NCBI GenBank assembly: GCA_033439255.1
Contig: CM065880.1
Span: 2,232,001-2,296,000, forward strand
DNA: 64,000 nt
From: Hericium rajendrae
Taxonomy: Eukaryota > Basidiomycota > Agaricomycetes > Russulales > Hericiaceae
Direction: 5' to 3'
The notes under the pieces are model-generated. The model did not search any database. It was not told the origin of the DNA and saw nothing but the letters and a program-made list of their open reading frames with translations. Each line of letters opens with the position of its first letter. Positions within the stretch are counted from its first letter, which is position 1. A program made the position numbers and the translations under genes. Of this stretch, positions 21,198 through 31,800 are shown one piece after another.

Positions 21198-21458
21198 ACC
21201 GACATCCGCGCACGACTCCACAGCCCGCGCACGACCCCATAGCCCGCGAGCGACGCCCACAGCCCATGCACGACAGCTGGAGCCCCCGCGCGACCCCGGC
21301 AGCCCGCGCACGACCCCGACAGCCCGCGCACGACCCCGACAGCCCGCGCACGACCCGGCAGCCCGCGCACGACCCCGGCAGCCCGTGAGTGACTTCTGCA
21401 GTCCGCGAACGGAGCCCGGAACCCGCGAACGGCAGCCGCAGCCCGCGAGCCACCCCCG
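21198..21458. repeat. GC-rich tandem repeat in the E5 arm
   Basis: The same 22-23 bp array as in E1 (about 540-800), in inverse orientation. Confidence 0.8.
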
Positions 21459-22081
21459 CAGCCCGCGCACGACGCCTGCAGCCCAGTCACCTGCGCACGG
21501 CCTCAGTGCCTCGCGCGCAGTCCCCACACCTCCACGCAGTCCCCACACCTCGCGCCAGTCCCCGCCCCTCGCGCACGACCTGCGCGCTTCGCGTATGATC
21601 CCAGCACCCCGCACAACAGCCGCAGCGACCCCACGCCTCGCACACGACATCCTGCGTGCTGCCCCGACAACCCGCGTGCCTACGACAGCATGTCTAGTGC
21701 CACATCAGTTGTGTATCCTGTGCCTGTTCTCTGTAGCTAGTAATTCATGTAGCTACATCAATAATTTGAACAGATTTACCTTGATGATCAAGCTTATAGT
21801 CCTCCAATCTGAAATGTAGAAAATTTGACATTGATGCTTCTCGTGTCTACCTGAGTGGCCATAGGGCATATACCTTCTATAGCATGCCTATGGGATTATA
21901 TAGCAACCATAGCTACCCCTCACAATTACATAGTGCTATATACCTTGTAACTACTACTATGGAGACTATGATAGCCATCATAGCTCTATATAGGTAAGAA
22001 GAGAGCTATGTAGACCATATAGCCCTATCATAGACCACATAACCTGACACTAGGCTATGTAGAATTCCCATTTCCCTGATG

Positions 22082-22727
22082 AACTGGATCCTTCGTTTAC
22101 AATTTCCTAACCGAACCTATGTTCAAACGCATGAAATGCGACCTCGACATCATTTGCCCTAACAACTCAAACAGCATCAATATCCTTCATAACGTCTTAC
22201 TTGCCTCCTTCGGCTTCTCCGTCCATTCGCTCGACAATCCATTCCCTAACGCTTACCAAGGTCGTATTAGCCGTTCTAACATTTATATTCGCCCTCGCTG
22301 TGACCTCGACATCCATATTCATATCACACCCATCTCCCCGGTCTCCTGCATCTTACCATTTTCATGGACAACATTACTTATGAACTGCATTTCTCACCAC
22401 GCCATCATCTCCGCATATCCTGAATGGACCCTATCTTCTACAGCCATCGTCAACCATCTCCGACTTCTCCAAGGCTCTGAGGACGACCAACAACGACATG
22501 TCCGCCTTTGCAAAAAATATCTTCATCGTGGTGCATGGCTCTCCACCTTTGAGATCGCCTCGTCCACCTTACCCTCAGACACTGCCATCTGGTACAGATC
22601 TGACACAGACCGCAGTCTAAATGATAACGGAACCCTAATCCTCCCCTTCTGTGACATTCCCGACAGTTCTGCAGATCGCCTCGTTACAGAATGCAGATGG
22701 AATATGTCGGAGAACTTCAGCACTTGA
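22082..22727 (+). pseudogene. F-box-family paralogue lacking its N-terminal part
   Basis: The open frame runs from the E5 edge as TGSFVYNFLTEPMFKRMKCD and continues to 22727. The GS turn followed by CDLDIICPNN matches the GSLILFF...NDIDVYCP segment of the neighbouring gene, so it is the same family without the F-box-like start. No N-terminal part lies on the other side of the E4/E5 complex, where a different gene ends. Either the gene was cut when the complex was rearranged or it was truncated before. The first Met in frame is at 22119. Confidence 0.5.
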
Positions 22728-22765
22728 ATGTAAGCCTCCTAACCTCACGTCCTTCCTCATTGACC

Positions 22766-23763
22766 ATGTCGTCCACTGCAATCATCCATCACAAAGACAT
22801 TATATTCACTATCCTTGAACATGTAGCATTAACCGACCTATCCCGCGTGCGAAGCGCCCATGATATACTTCGCATGCACGTGGAATCCTTCCTGGCCTTT
22901 CTACTGAAACGACTACTCGCCCCATTCCTTCTCGCACACACCAATCCATTCCTCGACACCTTGCATGATGCCCGATCTGCCTTGTCAGGCTCCCTCATCC
23001 TCTTCTTCGCCCTACATGCTACCCATTTCCTCCATTGGCGACCCAATGACATCGACGTCTATTGTCCGCTTAGCAGTGGCGCGATGGTCATCGACTTCCT
23101 TATCAGCACCTGTGGCTACACAGCAATATGGCCCGACCCCTCCCTATCCGACTCCATATCAGACTACACCAACGGCATCACCACCGTCGTTCACCTCTAT
23201 AATGCCGCCCATCTCCGCATCGACGTCATCATCAGCACTCGACCATCTTTTTCCTGGCCTATCACATTTTTCTGGAACACGCACGTCATGAACTGGGCCA
23301 CTCCCAGCCGACTATGCATCTCCTATCCATTGTCTACCCTGCAAGGAAAAGGCAAGATAAAAAAATTCACTGTATAAAAATATTTCTCACCGCAACATGT
23401 CTAGGAATGATCACTCCTCCTGCGGAAGGGAAACAGCGAACAGAAGAGTGCAAAGTGAAATACACAACCCACGGCTTTCAAATCGAATCATTCGGTAACA
23501 TCTCCCCCCATACATCCCGCGAAAAACACCGTCGATACTGCACCAGCGCTTTACGCTGCTTCGAAGATGAAACATGTCTCCGCTTCGACTTGCAGCCGAA
23601 TGGCGTTACCTTGGCCGACGAAAACAAATGGACCAAATTCCCAGAAGTACGACCTTTTTGGTCGTATGGTGCAGCCGCATGTTCCCGCGGATGTGGAGGT
23701 AACTCCGGCAACGTTATAGGTCTCACGAACCCCGATTCTGAATCAGATGTTGAGGACAACTAA
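22766..23763 (+). CDS. F-box-like protein, complete two-exon paralogue
   Basis: Exon 1 is 22766-23351 and starts MSSTAIIHHKDIIFTILEHV, an F-box-like helical start (about residues 1-40). A GS turn and the acidic NDIDVY segment at about residues 72-95 recall a nucleotidyltransferase-type fold, but this is a weak resemblance. The intron 23352-23404 (53 nt) begins GCAAGA and ends CTAG, a GC-AG intron. It joins the frame as LQGK-GMITPPAEG. Exon 2 is 23405-23763 and carries a C-terminal Cys/Trp pattern (WSYGAAACSRGCGG) and an acidic tail. It forms a tandem pair with the truncated paralogue upstream. Substrate or partner unknown. Confidence 0.6.
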
Positions 23764-23926
23764 GAAAATCCTCTCTCTTACATTCTTACTTTTCGTCATT
23801 TTTTCGTCCCTTCTCTTGTACAATAAATAAAACCGTCTGAAACCTTATGCCAAACCAAACACGTGCAAACCAATCCGAGGCCAGGCGATGCCCGAAGGGC
23901 CGTGGAATTCAGGCAGACCTTCCTTT

Positions 23927-24755
23927 TACAGTGCTTTGCATATGAAACTGCAGTCGACGCGTCGAGAAATCTGTTTGCAGTCGCCAAATAGTCACACTAT
24001 GTCACACGTCAATTGACGGACTGCTCTGACCCTTGCCCCTGCGTCTTGTAGCATCCTGCCGTCTTTAATGATGGACGTCGACTCTCGGTACGTTTCTAAC
24101 TGAACTGATGAAAGTATGTAGCTAAAAAAAGGGTCCTCGCTGGGCCATAGATCCATGCGCAACCTCAAAGCTCGCACCAAGGCGCACCACAGGTTTCAGC
24201 CGGCACGGTAGCGTGGCGGCCATAACTCTCTCATATGTGCTTCCGACGTTGAGGAGAGCGAAGAGCTCGCGCCGGTTATGGCATGCGAACGTTCTGGACA
24301 TGCCGACGTGTTCTCTTTTAAAGTCTAAAAGTCTGCGTGCCTCAGACACCGCGACTTGTACTCAAGCGAGATATCTATGTAGGTAGGATAAGTACAATCT
24401 CCACAAGTCGTGCCCACACCGCTATAGCGATGTTGGAATATGTTGCTGTAAGTGAGTGTCTTCGGTACCTCTGGGTGCAATATTTGGTGTCTCGGTGGCT
24501 GGCACTGGGGCGGCAGGTACGGCGTGCGGGTTACAGTTGGGTCGTAGCTGCTCAAACTTCAATGTCTGTACATGAACCTTGTTTGTAGGATATTTATCTG
24601 CTTATCTAGAGGAACCTTGAGTGCTGTAAGGCATGCGAAGGTGTGTGCTGTACTAAACTCGCAAATGGGATTTAGAGCGCCAAACTGTCACGCTTTGGTC
24701 CGAACAAACAAAGATCTCAGCGCGTCGACTGCAGTTTCATATGCAAAGCACTGTA
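23927..24755. mobile_element. Non-autonomous TA-type DNA transposon
   Basis: A unit of about 829 bp including TA at both ends. The first 33 bp of the terminal repeats match perfectly (they start CAGTGCTTTGCATATGAAAC), and the next 15-20 bp match partly. CAG-starting ends with TA flanks suit the Tc1/mariner/pogo group. Only short frames are inside and none looks like a transposase. Confidence 0.75.
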
Positions 24756-24797
24756 GGTCGACGTGGCAGTCGTGTGGTCGTAGGCGCTGGCTCCTCG

Positions 24798-25046
24798 TCA
24801 GTCCATCTCACCGACGTCCATCTCACCATCTTGACCTAAGACGTCGTCGTCTTCATTCTCTGCACCCATGTCGAGATCCCCAGGCAGGTCTACAGTCTCG
24901 GCGTTCTGAACGTAGTCGTGGATAGCTCCAGCTTCGTTGGGCTCAGGCAGGGCCGCAGCGTCCTCATCGATACCGTTCTCTGGCATGGGCTCATCGACAT
25001 TCTCCTCATTCACCAGCATCTTAGACTCGTCTCCCTTCGAAATCAA
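24798..25046 (-). CDS. Very acidic short ORF, unidentified
   Basis: An 82-codon frame starting MISKGDESKMLVNEENVD and ending GQDGEMDVGEMD. It is rich in Asp and Glu throughout. It could be the acidic tail of a longer protein whose upstream exons I cannot trace, or a chance frame. No family recognised. Confidence 0.2.
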   Translation of the reverse strand: MISKGDESKMLVNEENVDEPMPENGIDEDAAALPEPNEAGAIHDYVQNAETVDLPGDLDMGAENEDDDVLGQDGEMDVGEMD

Positions 25047-26165
25047 ATGACATCTTGCCCTCCTGGCTTCTCAGTGGCTCAATAGACTGGCTCGCTGTCG
25101 TCGGGACAGTCAGCTCGGTTGCCATCCCGTTCATCGCCGGAATTTTGGCCCAGGAAAAAGAATTCTAGAGCGTAACCATTGTGCGTCGACAGAAGTACTT
25201 CTCTTGGCTGAAGTTGACTGATCTAGTTCATGTGTCGTTGCAAATTGGTTTGTCCAGAACGGTATCAATGCTGGTCTTGCAGTTCGTGGTCCCGAAGGAT
25301 CCTCGCCAATGTGTTGGCTCTGTATAGACTGTCCTTTTCTCTAGGTGTCCGAATCCCCAACCGCCATTGACGGTGCTCACCAAAATTTTCGGCTACAGTA
25401 TCGCTATTCGTACTAGAATTCATCCTACAGCAATTGTAGCATTCTATTGCCAAGTGTCTGCATTCGTCGGACCCGGACACTAGAGAATATGCACCGGCAT
25501 TCCATTGACACGTGAATCCAGACTCTTTTTTTTTCCAATAGAATTGAAATTCATTCTATCCTGACGAGCTGAAATTTGAGCAAAGGACAAGGTTCTTCCA
25601 TAGGTCAACACAAGTTCGATGGTGCCGCCGGGCCCGGCGTACTGTCTTACAGCCGTAGTCAGGCTAGTCAAGTTCGACGGAACGGTCGATCTGCCGAGTA
25701 CCGATCGATCGCGCCTTTTGCTAGAGCCTGGGGCCCTTGCTGGGGCCCCTTCATTGGTTGCGTTCGATCGTCATCTCCACGATGAGTCGAACTGAATGGC
25801 CAAACTTGACTGAGCCGGTGCCTAACTGCGCACGCGCGCATCGGACGATCCGCCTAGACCAAATACCGTGCTGGCTTTCAAACTGAATGCCCGGTTGACT
25901 GGTACGTTCCTTGAGGAAATCCATTTTACTGAAACCACCCCTGTGGGTGCGCGATCTCCACTCTCGACGTCAATGCTCGTCATCCCCCGCCTGCATCCGC
26001 AGTGGATGCCGCCATACACAGTAACACGCGTCATCATAGTCAATAGAGGACGGCGCACTTATAATCTGCGAGAACACCCCATAGACGATCTCAACGTCAA
26101 CATATCTCGCATCATTCACAGCTGAGACTTGCGAACTTCCCTGATTGTCGTTTTCTTAAATTATC
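25047..26165. other. Stretch without a confident gene
   Basis: No convincing gene. A plus-strand frame at about 25868-26125 ends MPPYTVTRVIIVNRGRRTYN and a few more residues, which vaguely recalls the C-terminal module of retroelement integrases. I cannot support that call. The last 150 bp serve as upstream region of the gene at 26166. Confidence 0.3.
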
Positions 26166-27065
26166 ATGTCTTACGAACAGAATACCGACGAGTACCAGGG
26201 TTTCGAGGGAGCCCGCGGCCAGCGCCAACAGGGCCAACGCCAGCAGGGCCAACGCCAGCAAGGTCAGTTCGACCAGTCTGGCGGCCAGGGTTGGGAGCAG
26301 TCCCAGGCCGGTGGCGGCCAGGGGAAGTGGGAGAACAGGCAGGGCCAGGGTCAGTACCAGGACCCAAGCCAAGGCCAAGGTCAGTCCGCTTTTCACTTTG
26401 CCTGCCTTCACCCACTTATCTGCTTGACACCAGGCTACGGCGCCGACAGGCAGTACGCTCAAGGCGGTCAGGGCCTCGACCGCTCGAGCGACCTGTATGG
26501 CAGCCAGCAGTATGGCAGCCAGCAGTATGGCAGCGAGCAGCGCAGTGGCCAGGGTCAATATGGCAGCCAGCAGCGTAGCGGCCAGGGCCAATATGGCCGC
26601 GAGCAGCGCAGCGGCCAGGGCGAGTACGGCGGCCAGCAGGACTACTCTCAGTATCAGTCCGGCGGCGGTGCCGGCGAGACCGGACAGTTCGGCTCGGGGC
26701 AACAGTACGGGTCGGAGCAGCGGAGCTCTGGCGCTGGTGCCGGCCAGTACGACACCTCCGATCCCTACAAGGATGACGACCCTGGGAAACAGCAGCATGG
26801 TTCCGGGGCCGGTGGAAAGCCGTCTTTGACAGACAAGTTGAAGGGTGAGTTCCGATTTACAAACCGCCTTCTTGTGCTGAGGGTCGGTTCGCTGATTTCT
26901 GGTTGATGCAGGCACCGCTGAGAAGCTGACCGGAAAGAGCAAGGGTGACCAAGGCCAGGCTTCGAAGGGAGAGCAGCGCCAGGTATGATGTCAATTGTTC
27001 TTTGTTCGACGCGGGTTATTGATGTATGCTGCTCCATCTTCCAGAGTGGTGAAGCTGGCTATTGA
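26166..27065 (+). CDS. Gln/Gly-rich low-complexity protein with CsbD-like tail
   Basis: Four exons: 26166-26379, 26434-26844, 26912-26982 and 27045-27065, with introns of 54, 67 and 62 nt that keep the frame. The protein starts MSYEQNTDEYQGFEG and is about 238 aa. It has QRQQG repeats near the N-terminus, then YGSQQ/SGQGQYG repeats (about residues 85-150). A short C-terminal segment (SLTDKLKG-TAEKLTGKSKGD) resembles the helical repeat of CsbD/LEA-like stress proteins. The Gln/Gly/Tyr/Ser bias is of the prion-like type. A stress-linked hydrophilic protein is a reasonable inference, but no function is proven. Confidence 0.7.
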
Positions 27066-27425
27066 TGTGTTTCAAGCGTCTTTATTGACGATTCCGTGAA
27101 TTTTGCAGAAGTAATCGCCGTCACTTGTACGATATGATATTGTATCAAATGACCGTGTACCATATGTCTCGATCGTAGTTAACGAAATGAAATTCACGTT
27201 CTGGTACCTTGTCTTGGCAAGATGTTTATGCAGCGGAGGTGAGTACTACATAAAATATGCGCCCTGTCTACAATTCGATGCGCTTCGGGAGTCTCGGGTT
27301 ATGTAGAGATGCCGGGTACCGGGCACCGTGTGAGTTACGGGGCCTCGAGTTCAATTTTCAAAAGTCTCAATATCTTCAACTCCACTCTCTTCTCGTCTTC
27401 CTTTCGTTGAACGACCCTCCGGATC

Positions 27426-28031
27426 ATGGAATCGCATCCAACAGTACGCCGTCTCTGCTCATCTAACTTGATTTATGATGTATTCCCATCCTTATTTAGT
27501 ACTCCGATCTCTCCACTTTCCTGCCGAAGTACCCTCGTTCTGCAGGAGCCGTGTATCAAACGTACAACGACCTACTGCTAGGTGGGGTGTTTACGGCTTG
27601 CTGTCCCTGAAGCGTAGTAGCTGATGGTCCGTTCCACTATACGCCTTCACGCACCCACTTGGCCCCACAGCACAGCAGTGGAGTGGTTTGGAAGTTGTGG
27701 AACTCCCTTTCTGCAGCAGATGCGGCTTCCGAGGCTTTAAACCAGAGTCGGTAAGTCTGAGGTTCTATTTCGCAGGTCTTACGATACCAGAGCCTTCGCT
27801 TCCCAGGAGACGTCAGCGTATGTGGTGCCGTGCTCACTCGCGGAGATGCTTTCGATGGCCTGGTGAGTGTGATGTGCCTCCGTCATTTGCGTGCACTTAC
27901 GCTACCCCAGGCTGAGATCTGCCTTCGAGGGATTTGGCAACCCGTCGGAGCTCTATGTGGCCATTTCTTCGGATGACTCGTCTATCGTGTATTACAAGTT
28001 GAGTCAAGGGATCATCAAGCCGCCGGTATAA
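27426..28031 (+). CDS. SEN15: tRNA-splicing endonuclease subunit Sen15
   Basis: Five exons: 27426-27443, 27500-27581, 27671-27750, 27807-27862 and 27911-28031, all with GT-AG introns and a consistent frame. The protein is about 118 aa, within the small size of the family. Key blocks are YPRSAGAVYQTYNDLL, QQWSGLEVVELPFCSRCGFR, AYVVPCSLAEMLSMAW and the diagnostic C-terminal strand ELYVAISSDDSSIVYYKLSQ followed by GIIKPPV. Sen15 is a structural subunit of the heterotetrameric endonuclease that cuts introns from pre-tRNAs. The gene is easily missed because the first exon has only six codons. The gene is on the same strand as its neighbours on both sides. Confidence 0.8.
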
Positions 28032-28822
28032 CTAGCACGTGGAATACGCACGATTTTCGATCAAACCAGGACTCGATGGTCCGGCTCCGCGTAAGGTCGT
28101 TGCATGGCGCGAAGTACCTCTCAATGATAGAATTGGGGTATATCCAACGGGAATAGCGAAGAAGCCCGTCACCCCTTTTGGCGAACGTGTCGTTTACGGG
28201 GAGAACGAAGGTCGCATCGCGATTGGGTGTTATAGAGTAGTGCAATCAATTGTGTGGAAATCTGCTGAGACCAAATATAGACTGAATTGACAAGCCCTGA
28301 CTCCGGGGTGTGAGCGAAGACATAAATCTTTCCGGAACAAGGGAAAATCGTAAGGAAAACAGATGCGCGGAGATGGAAATGCTGCGGATATGACGTCAGG
28401 GCCTGGTGAAAGCGAGAGGAGGCTGTCCAGTTGGTCACTTCGCATCCTCCAAATTGAACAACTTCTCAGTGTACTATATTCAGGGGGTCCAGCGCCTGTG
28501 GGGCCGCCCATGGAGTTCCCATGTCATCCGCGACAAATGCTTCAGATACATATAGCATCCCGGCGTCAGCTCTCGTCTCTTCATACACGGCACCACTGCG
28601 AACCACCAGCTCTTCTTGTCTTTGACGCAGACGGGCTTTCCACTAATCCACTAATACTAATTCCTAATCCGCATTCACCATTTCTCCGTCCAATTCCACT
28701 TCCCACCACGCCGCTCCAAGTTACCGAGGCTAGGGTCCCAGGGATTGACGTTCAAGTAGTACCATTCATTAATTTTTCTAGCGAAAGGTACGTCGGTGGC
28801 CCAATTTGCGCGTCTAGATCTA
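28032..28822. other. Intergenic stretch
   Basis: No gene recognised. The part at about 28630-28740 is pyrimidine-rich (ACTAAT and CCA/TTC runs) and looks like promoter or 5' leader sequence of the YTH gene that follows. Confidence 0.35.
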
Positions 28823-31800
28823 ATGCCAGAACAGACAGCCCTTATAATCATGGCGTACGTGACATCTCCGGTCGCCAACCCCTCTACCGTTGTGAGGAGG
28901 GATTTACCTGGTGAGTCCTTCACTGCGGGAGATGCCGGCGGAGTCCGGATGTTGCGTAGCCGCCGGCCAGCGTGTTATTTTTCTTGGTTCTCTCCAACTA
29001 TCTATACCGCAGTGGACGGCCGTCGCTGTGTGTGCTATAGCCCAGCGCTGAGCAGACGCACGTCGTGTCTCGTCCATTAAGCGTTTCCCTGCGTTCATTA
29101 ATTGTTATGCTCATTTTTTGATTTTACCCATAGACAATCTTTACCAGTCCGCTCCCATATCGTCCCAGGACTCAGGTCAGCATCTCGTGTCTTTCTCGCC
29201 CGTTGCGTCAGGCATGAAATTCTTTTTCAGCCTTTCGTGATCTTGAGTCCCGACTTCTACCTCCTTTCGACCAAAATTCTTCTACGTTCGCAGAAATCTC
29301 GTCATCGGTTACCACTTCTCCCGCATCGAGTGATTATACGAGCGGTGATGCCAGCGGGGATAAACAGGACTTGAGTATGTCAGAGTCTTCGGCTCCCAGT
29401 TCTAGTGGGGCCCAATACACCGGTTCTTCTCGCCACAACACTCATGCGCGTCGACAAACCGGCCGACGTCCACCCCGTCCTACCGGCTCTACACATCCTT
29501 CTGGATCTTCTCCTAATGTCCAGGATGTCCGAGTCACTCCTCTCGCTCACCCATCTACCTTCCAGGGTGCGACGCCCCACTATCAGTCAACCCCGTCGTT
29601 CAGGCAGCGCAACAGCTTCATCGGATCGCAATACACGATGTCCCAGCAGCACCCGTCTATGAATATGGTACACAGTCCTCCCTTCCCATATTCACATCAT
29701 CCTGGTGGTCCCAACCAGGAGGCAAGCGTCCCACACATCTCGTATCCGTCTGCGTCCATGGTCCCCATGATGCAGCCGCAACCCCCTGTGTACCACTACC
29801 AAAATCAATCACCCGACGGCGGCTCCACTTTGCAGCATTCCTTTGCTCCTTCGGCAGGCCCGACGCCGATCCCGATGTACGCGCACTTGTCCAGCCCTTC
29901 GCCCCCGCCTGTATCGCCTCTGTCGCCTCAGCAAGGCCACCCCGGTCGGACCGGTGGCCCGGCTATGTCTGCGTCTTACAGCGGGCAGTCCGCTTACTCG
30001 CCGATAGGGTATTCGACACCTCACCAGTACGCATACGCGCCCCCGTCGTTCGCCCACAGTCCCCCGTTGTACCAATCCCAGTATGCACCGTCGCCTTATG
30101 CCCAGTCGTACACAACACAGGGCGATCAAGACAGCCAAGGCACCTGGTGGTATGTCCCGCCTGGTTCTAGCGCGCCTTCCGGTTCGTATGAAGGCGTGCA
30201 ACCGACCTTCCAGTCGCCGTACAACATGGGATACCCGTCTGTCAGTCAGCAGGAGGAGGGCTATGGCGCAGTCGGACCGTCTACATCATCCATTCAACCT
30301 CCGTCGGCACAGGGTCGAGGGGCGCAGTTTAACGTACCCAAAGAGACTCAGCCACCTTCCCCGCCCAGTGATCGCCAATCTTCCTCTTCCGCATCGGCTC
30401 TGGGCGCAGATATTGCGGATCCGTCAGTCTCAGGCGAGTCTCGACAGGCCCGTTCCAAGCGGCGTGCCTATCATCCGAACCCGCCAGTGCAGCGTTCAGA
30501 ATGGGTTATGTGGGCGGGAAACGTGCCGTCCGATGCGACGTACGACGAACTCCTCCAATTCTTCAATCAGCCACTTCCACTGCCGCGCCCGCCTGCCAAT
30601 CCCCAGTCGTCTGCGCCCCAAGAGCCGACGATTTTCGGCGGAGTGTCCTCGATTTTTCTCATTTCTCGCTCGAACTGCGCATTCGTCAACTTCGAGTTGG
30701 AGCAGCATCTCGAGGCAGCGACCATGCGTTTCAATGGCCAGATCCTTCGCCCCCACGATCCTCGTTGCCAGCGACTAGTCTGTCGCGTTCGGAAGCCTAC
30801 CGACGACCTGCGTTCCGGTGTTGGTGGCCAGCGTGGAATGGGTATGCATACCAACTGGGTGAAGGAGCAGAAGGCGAAGGCGAAGCAGGCGCCGGTGCAG
30901 CGAAAGGGAGGACTTGAGGGCTCGAGCTCCAAGTCCGCAGGGAGTTCTCCGGAGGAGGCCGCGGGTAGGATAGCTCTGATGACGTTGTCGGATGATGAGG
31001 GGCGACGGCAGCGCGGCAGGCAATCATTGTCGAACAGTTCGGAGTCGTTTACGAGCTCCAACTCAAGCATGATGGGTCGATATTTCCCTCAGCGGTACTT
31101 CATTTTGAAGTCGCTGACTCAGGTGAGTAATTTTACATGCCCGTGTCACATGGCATGTCTGATCAGTGTCAAAGATCGACCTGGATATCAGCGTCAAGAA
31201 AGGTCTGTGGGCGACTCAGCGGCATAATGAGGGGATCCTGGACCACGCATACCGGACAAGCCAGGACGTATACCTTATCTTCGGCGTTAATAAGAGCGGC
31301 GAGTTCTATGGTTATGCTAGGTAGGTTTTATATCACCCTTTTGATAAGTTCAAGCTGTACTCATATGAGATTAGAATGTCTGGTGCCATATCTCAGGGCG
31401 AACATCAGATAGATTGGCCCCCCGTATCCTCTCCCCAGCATTCGTCCAATTCACAAGCTTCTGTGACGAACGCACTATCGCCTCAGTCATCATCCGCAAA
31501 GCGTGGACAGAGAGCCTATTTCCCACCTGGGGAGGGACGGATGGCCGAGGCATCTCCTGCGCCAGTGTCCAGCAGTCGAGAGAAGCCACCTGCCCCGGCG
31601 CATGTCGACTCTGGCGTAGCCTCCGCGCCGGCTGAACCCCATCGGCCGCACCAGAAGCTAACCATCAAGACACCGCAGACGGGCTACAGCTTGGACATGA
31701 TGCCGCACGCGTCGGACCGAGGCTTCAACCTCGATAGCAGAGCCCCGATAAATGCACTACGCGCCAAATCGGAGGATCTAGCCACTACCGCGGAAAGCCG

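Larger units (their letters stand above)
19401..22081 (+). mobile_element. E-family DNA element, copy E5 (complete)
   Basis: It starts CATCAGGGAAATG and ends CATTTCCCTGATG, giving perfect 13-bp inverted ends and a length of 2681 bp. Over the shared length it is the reverse complement of E1 with very few differences. I found one single-base difference by eye, near 19711 here and 2289 in E1. The order of parts is AT-rich arm, TATA unit (about 20183-20189, minus strand), donor-like site (20570), hairpin (20612-20647), GC-rich arm with palindrome (21085-21100) and tandem array, then terminal array. No transposase is seen. It was probably inserted in E4 in the opposite direction and then turned around together with the E4 half. 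Confidence 0.85.

Noticed and set aside
25868-26125. Retroelement integrase C-terminal fragment.
   Set aside because: Only a faint pattern (PPYTVTRV and RRTYNLRE) is present, without the core domain or LTRs nearby. Mentioned only as part of an unassigned stretch.
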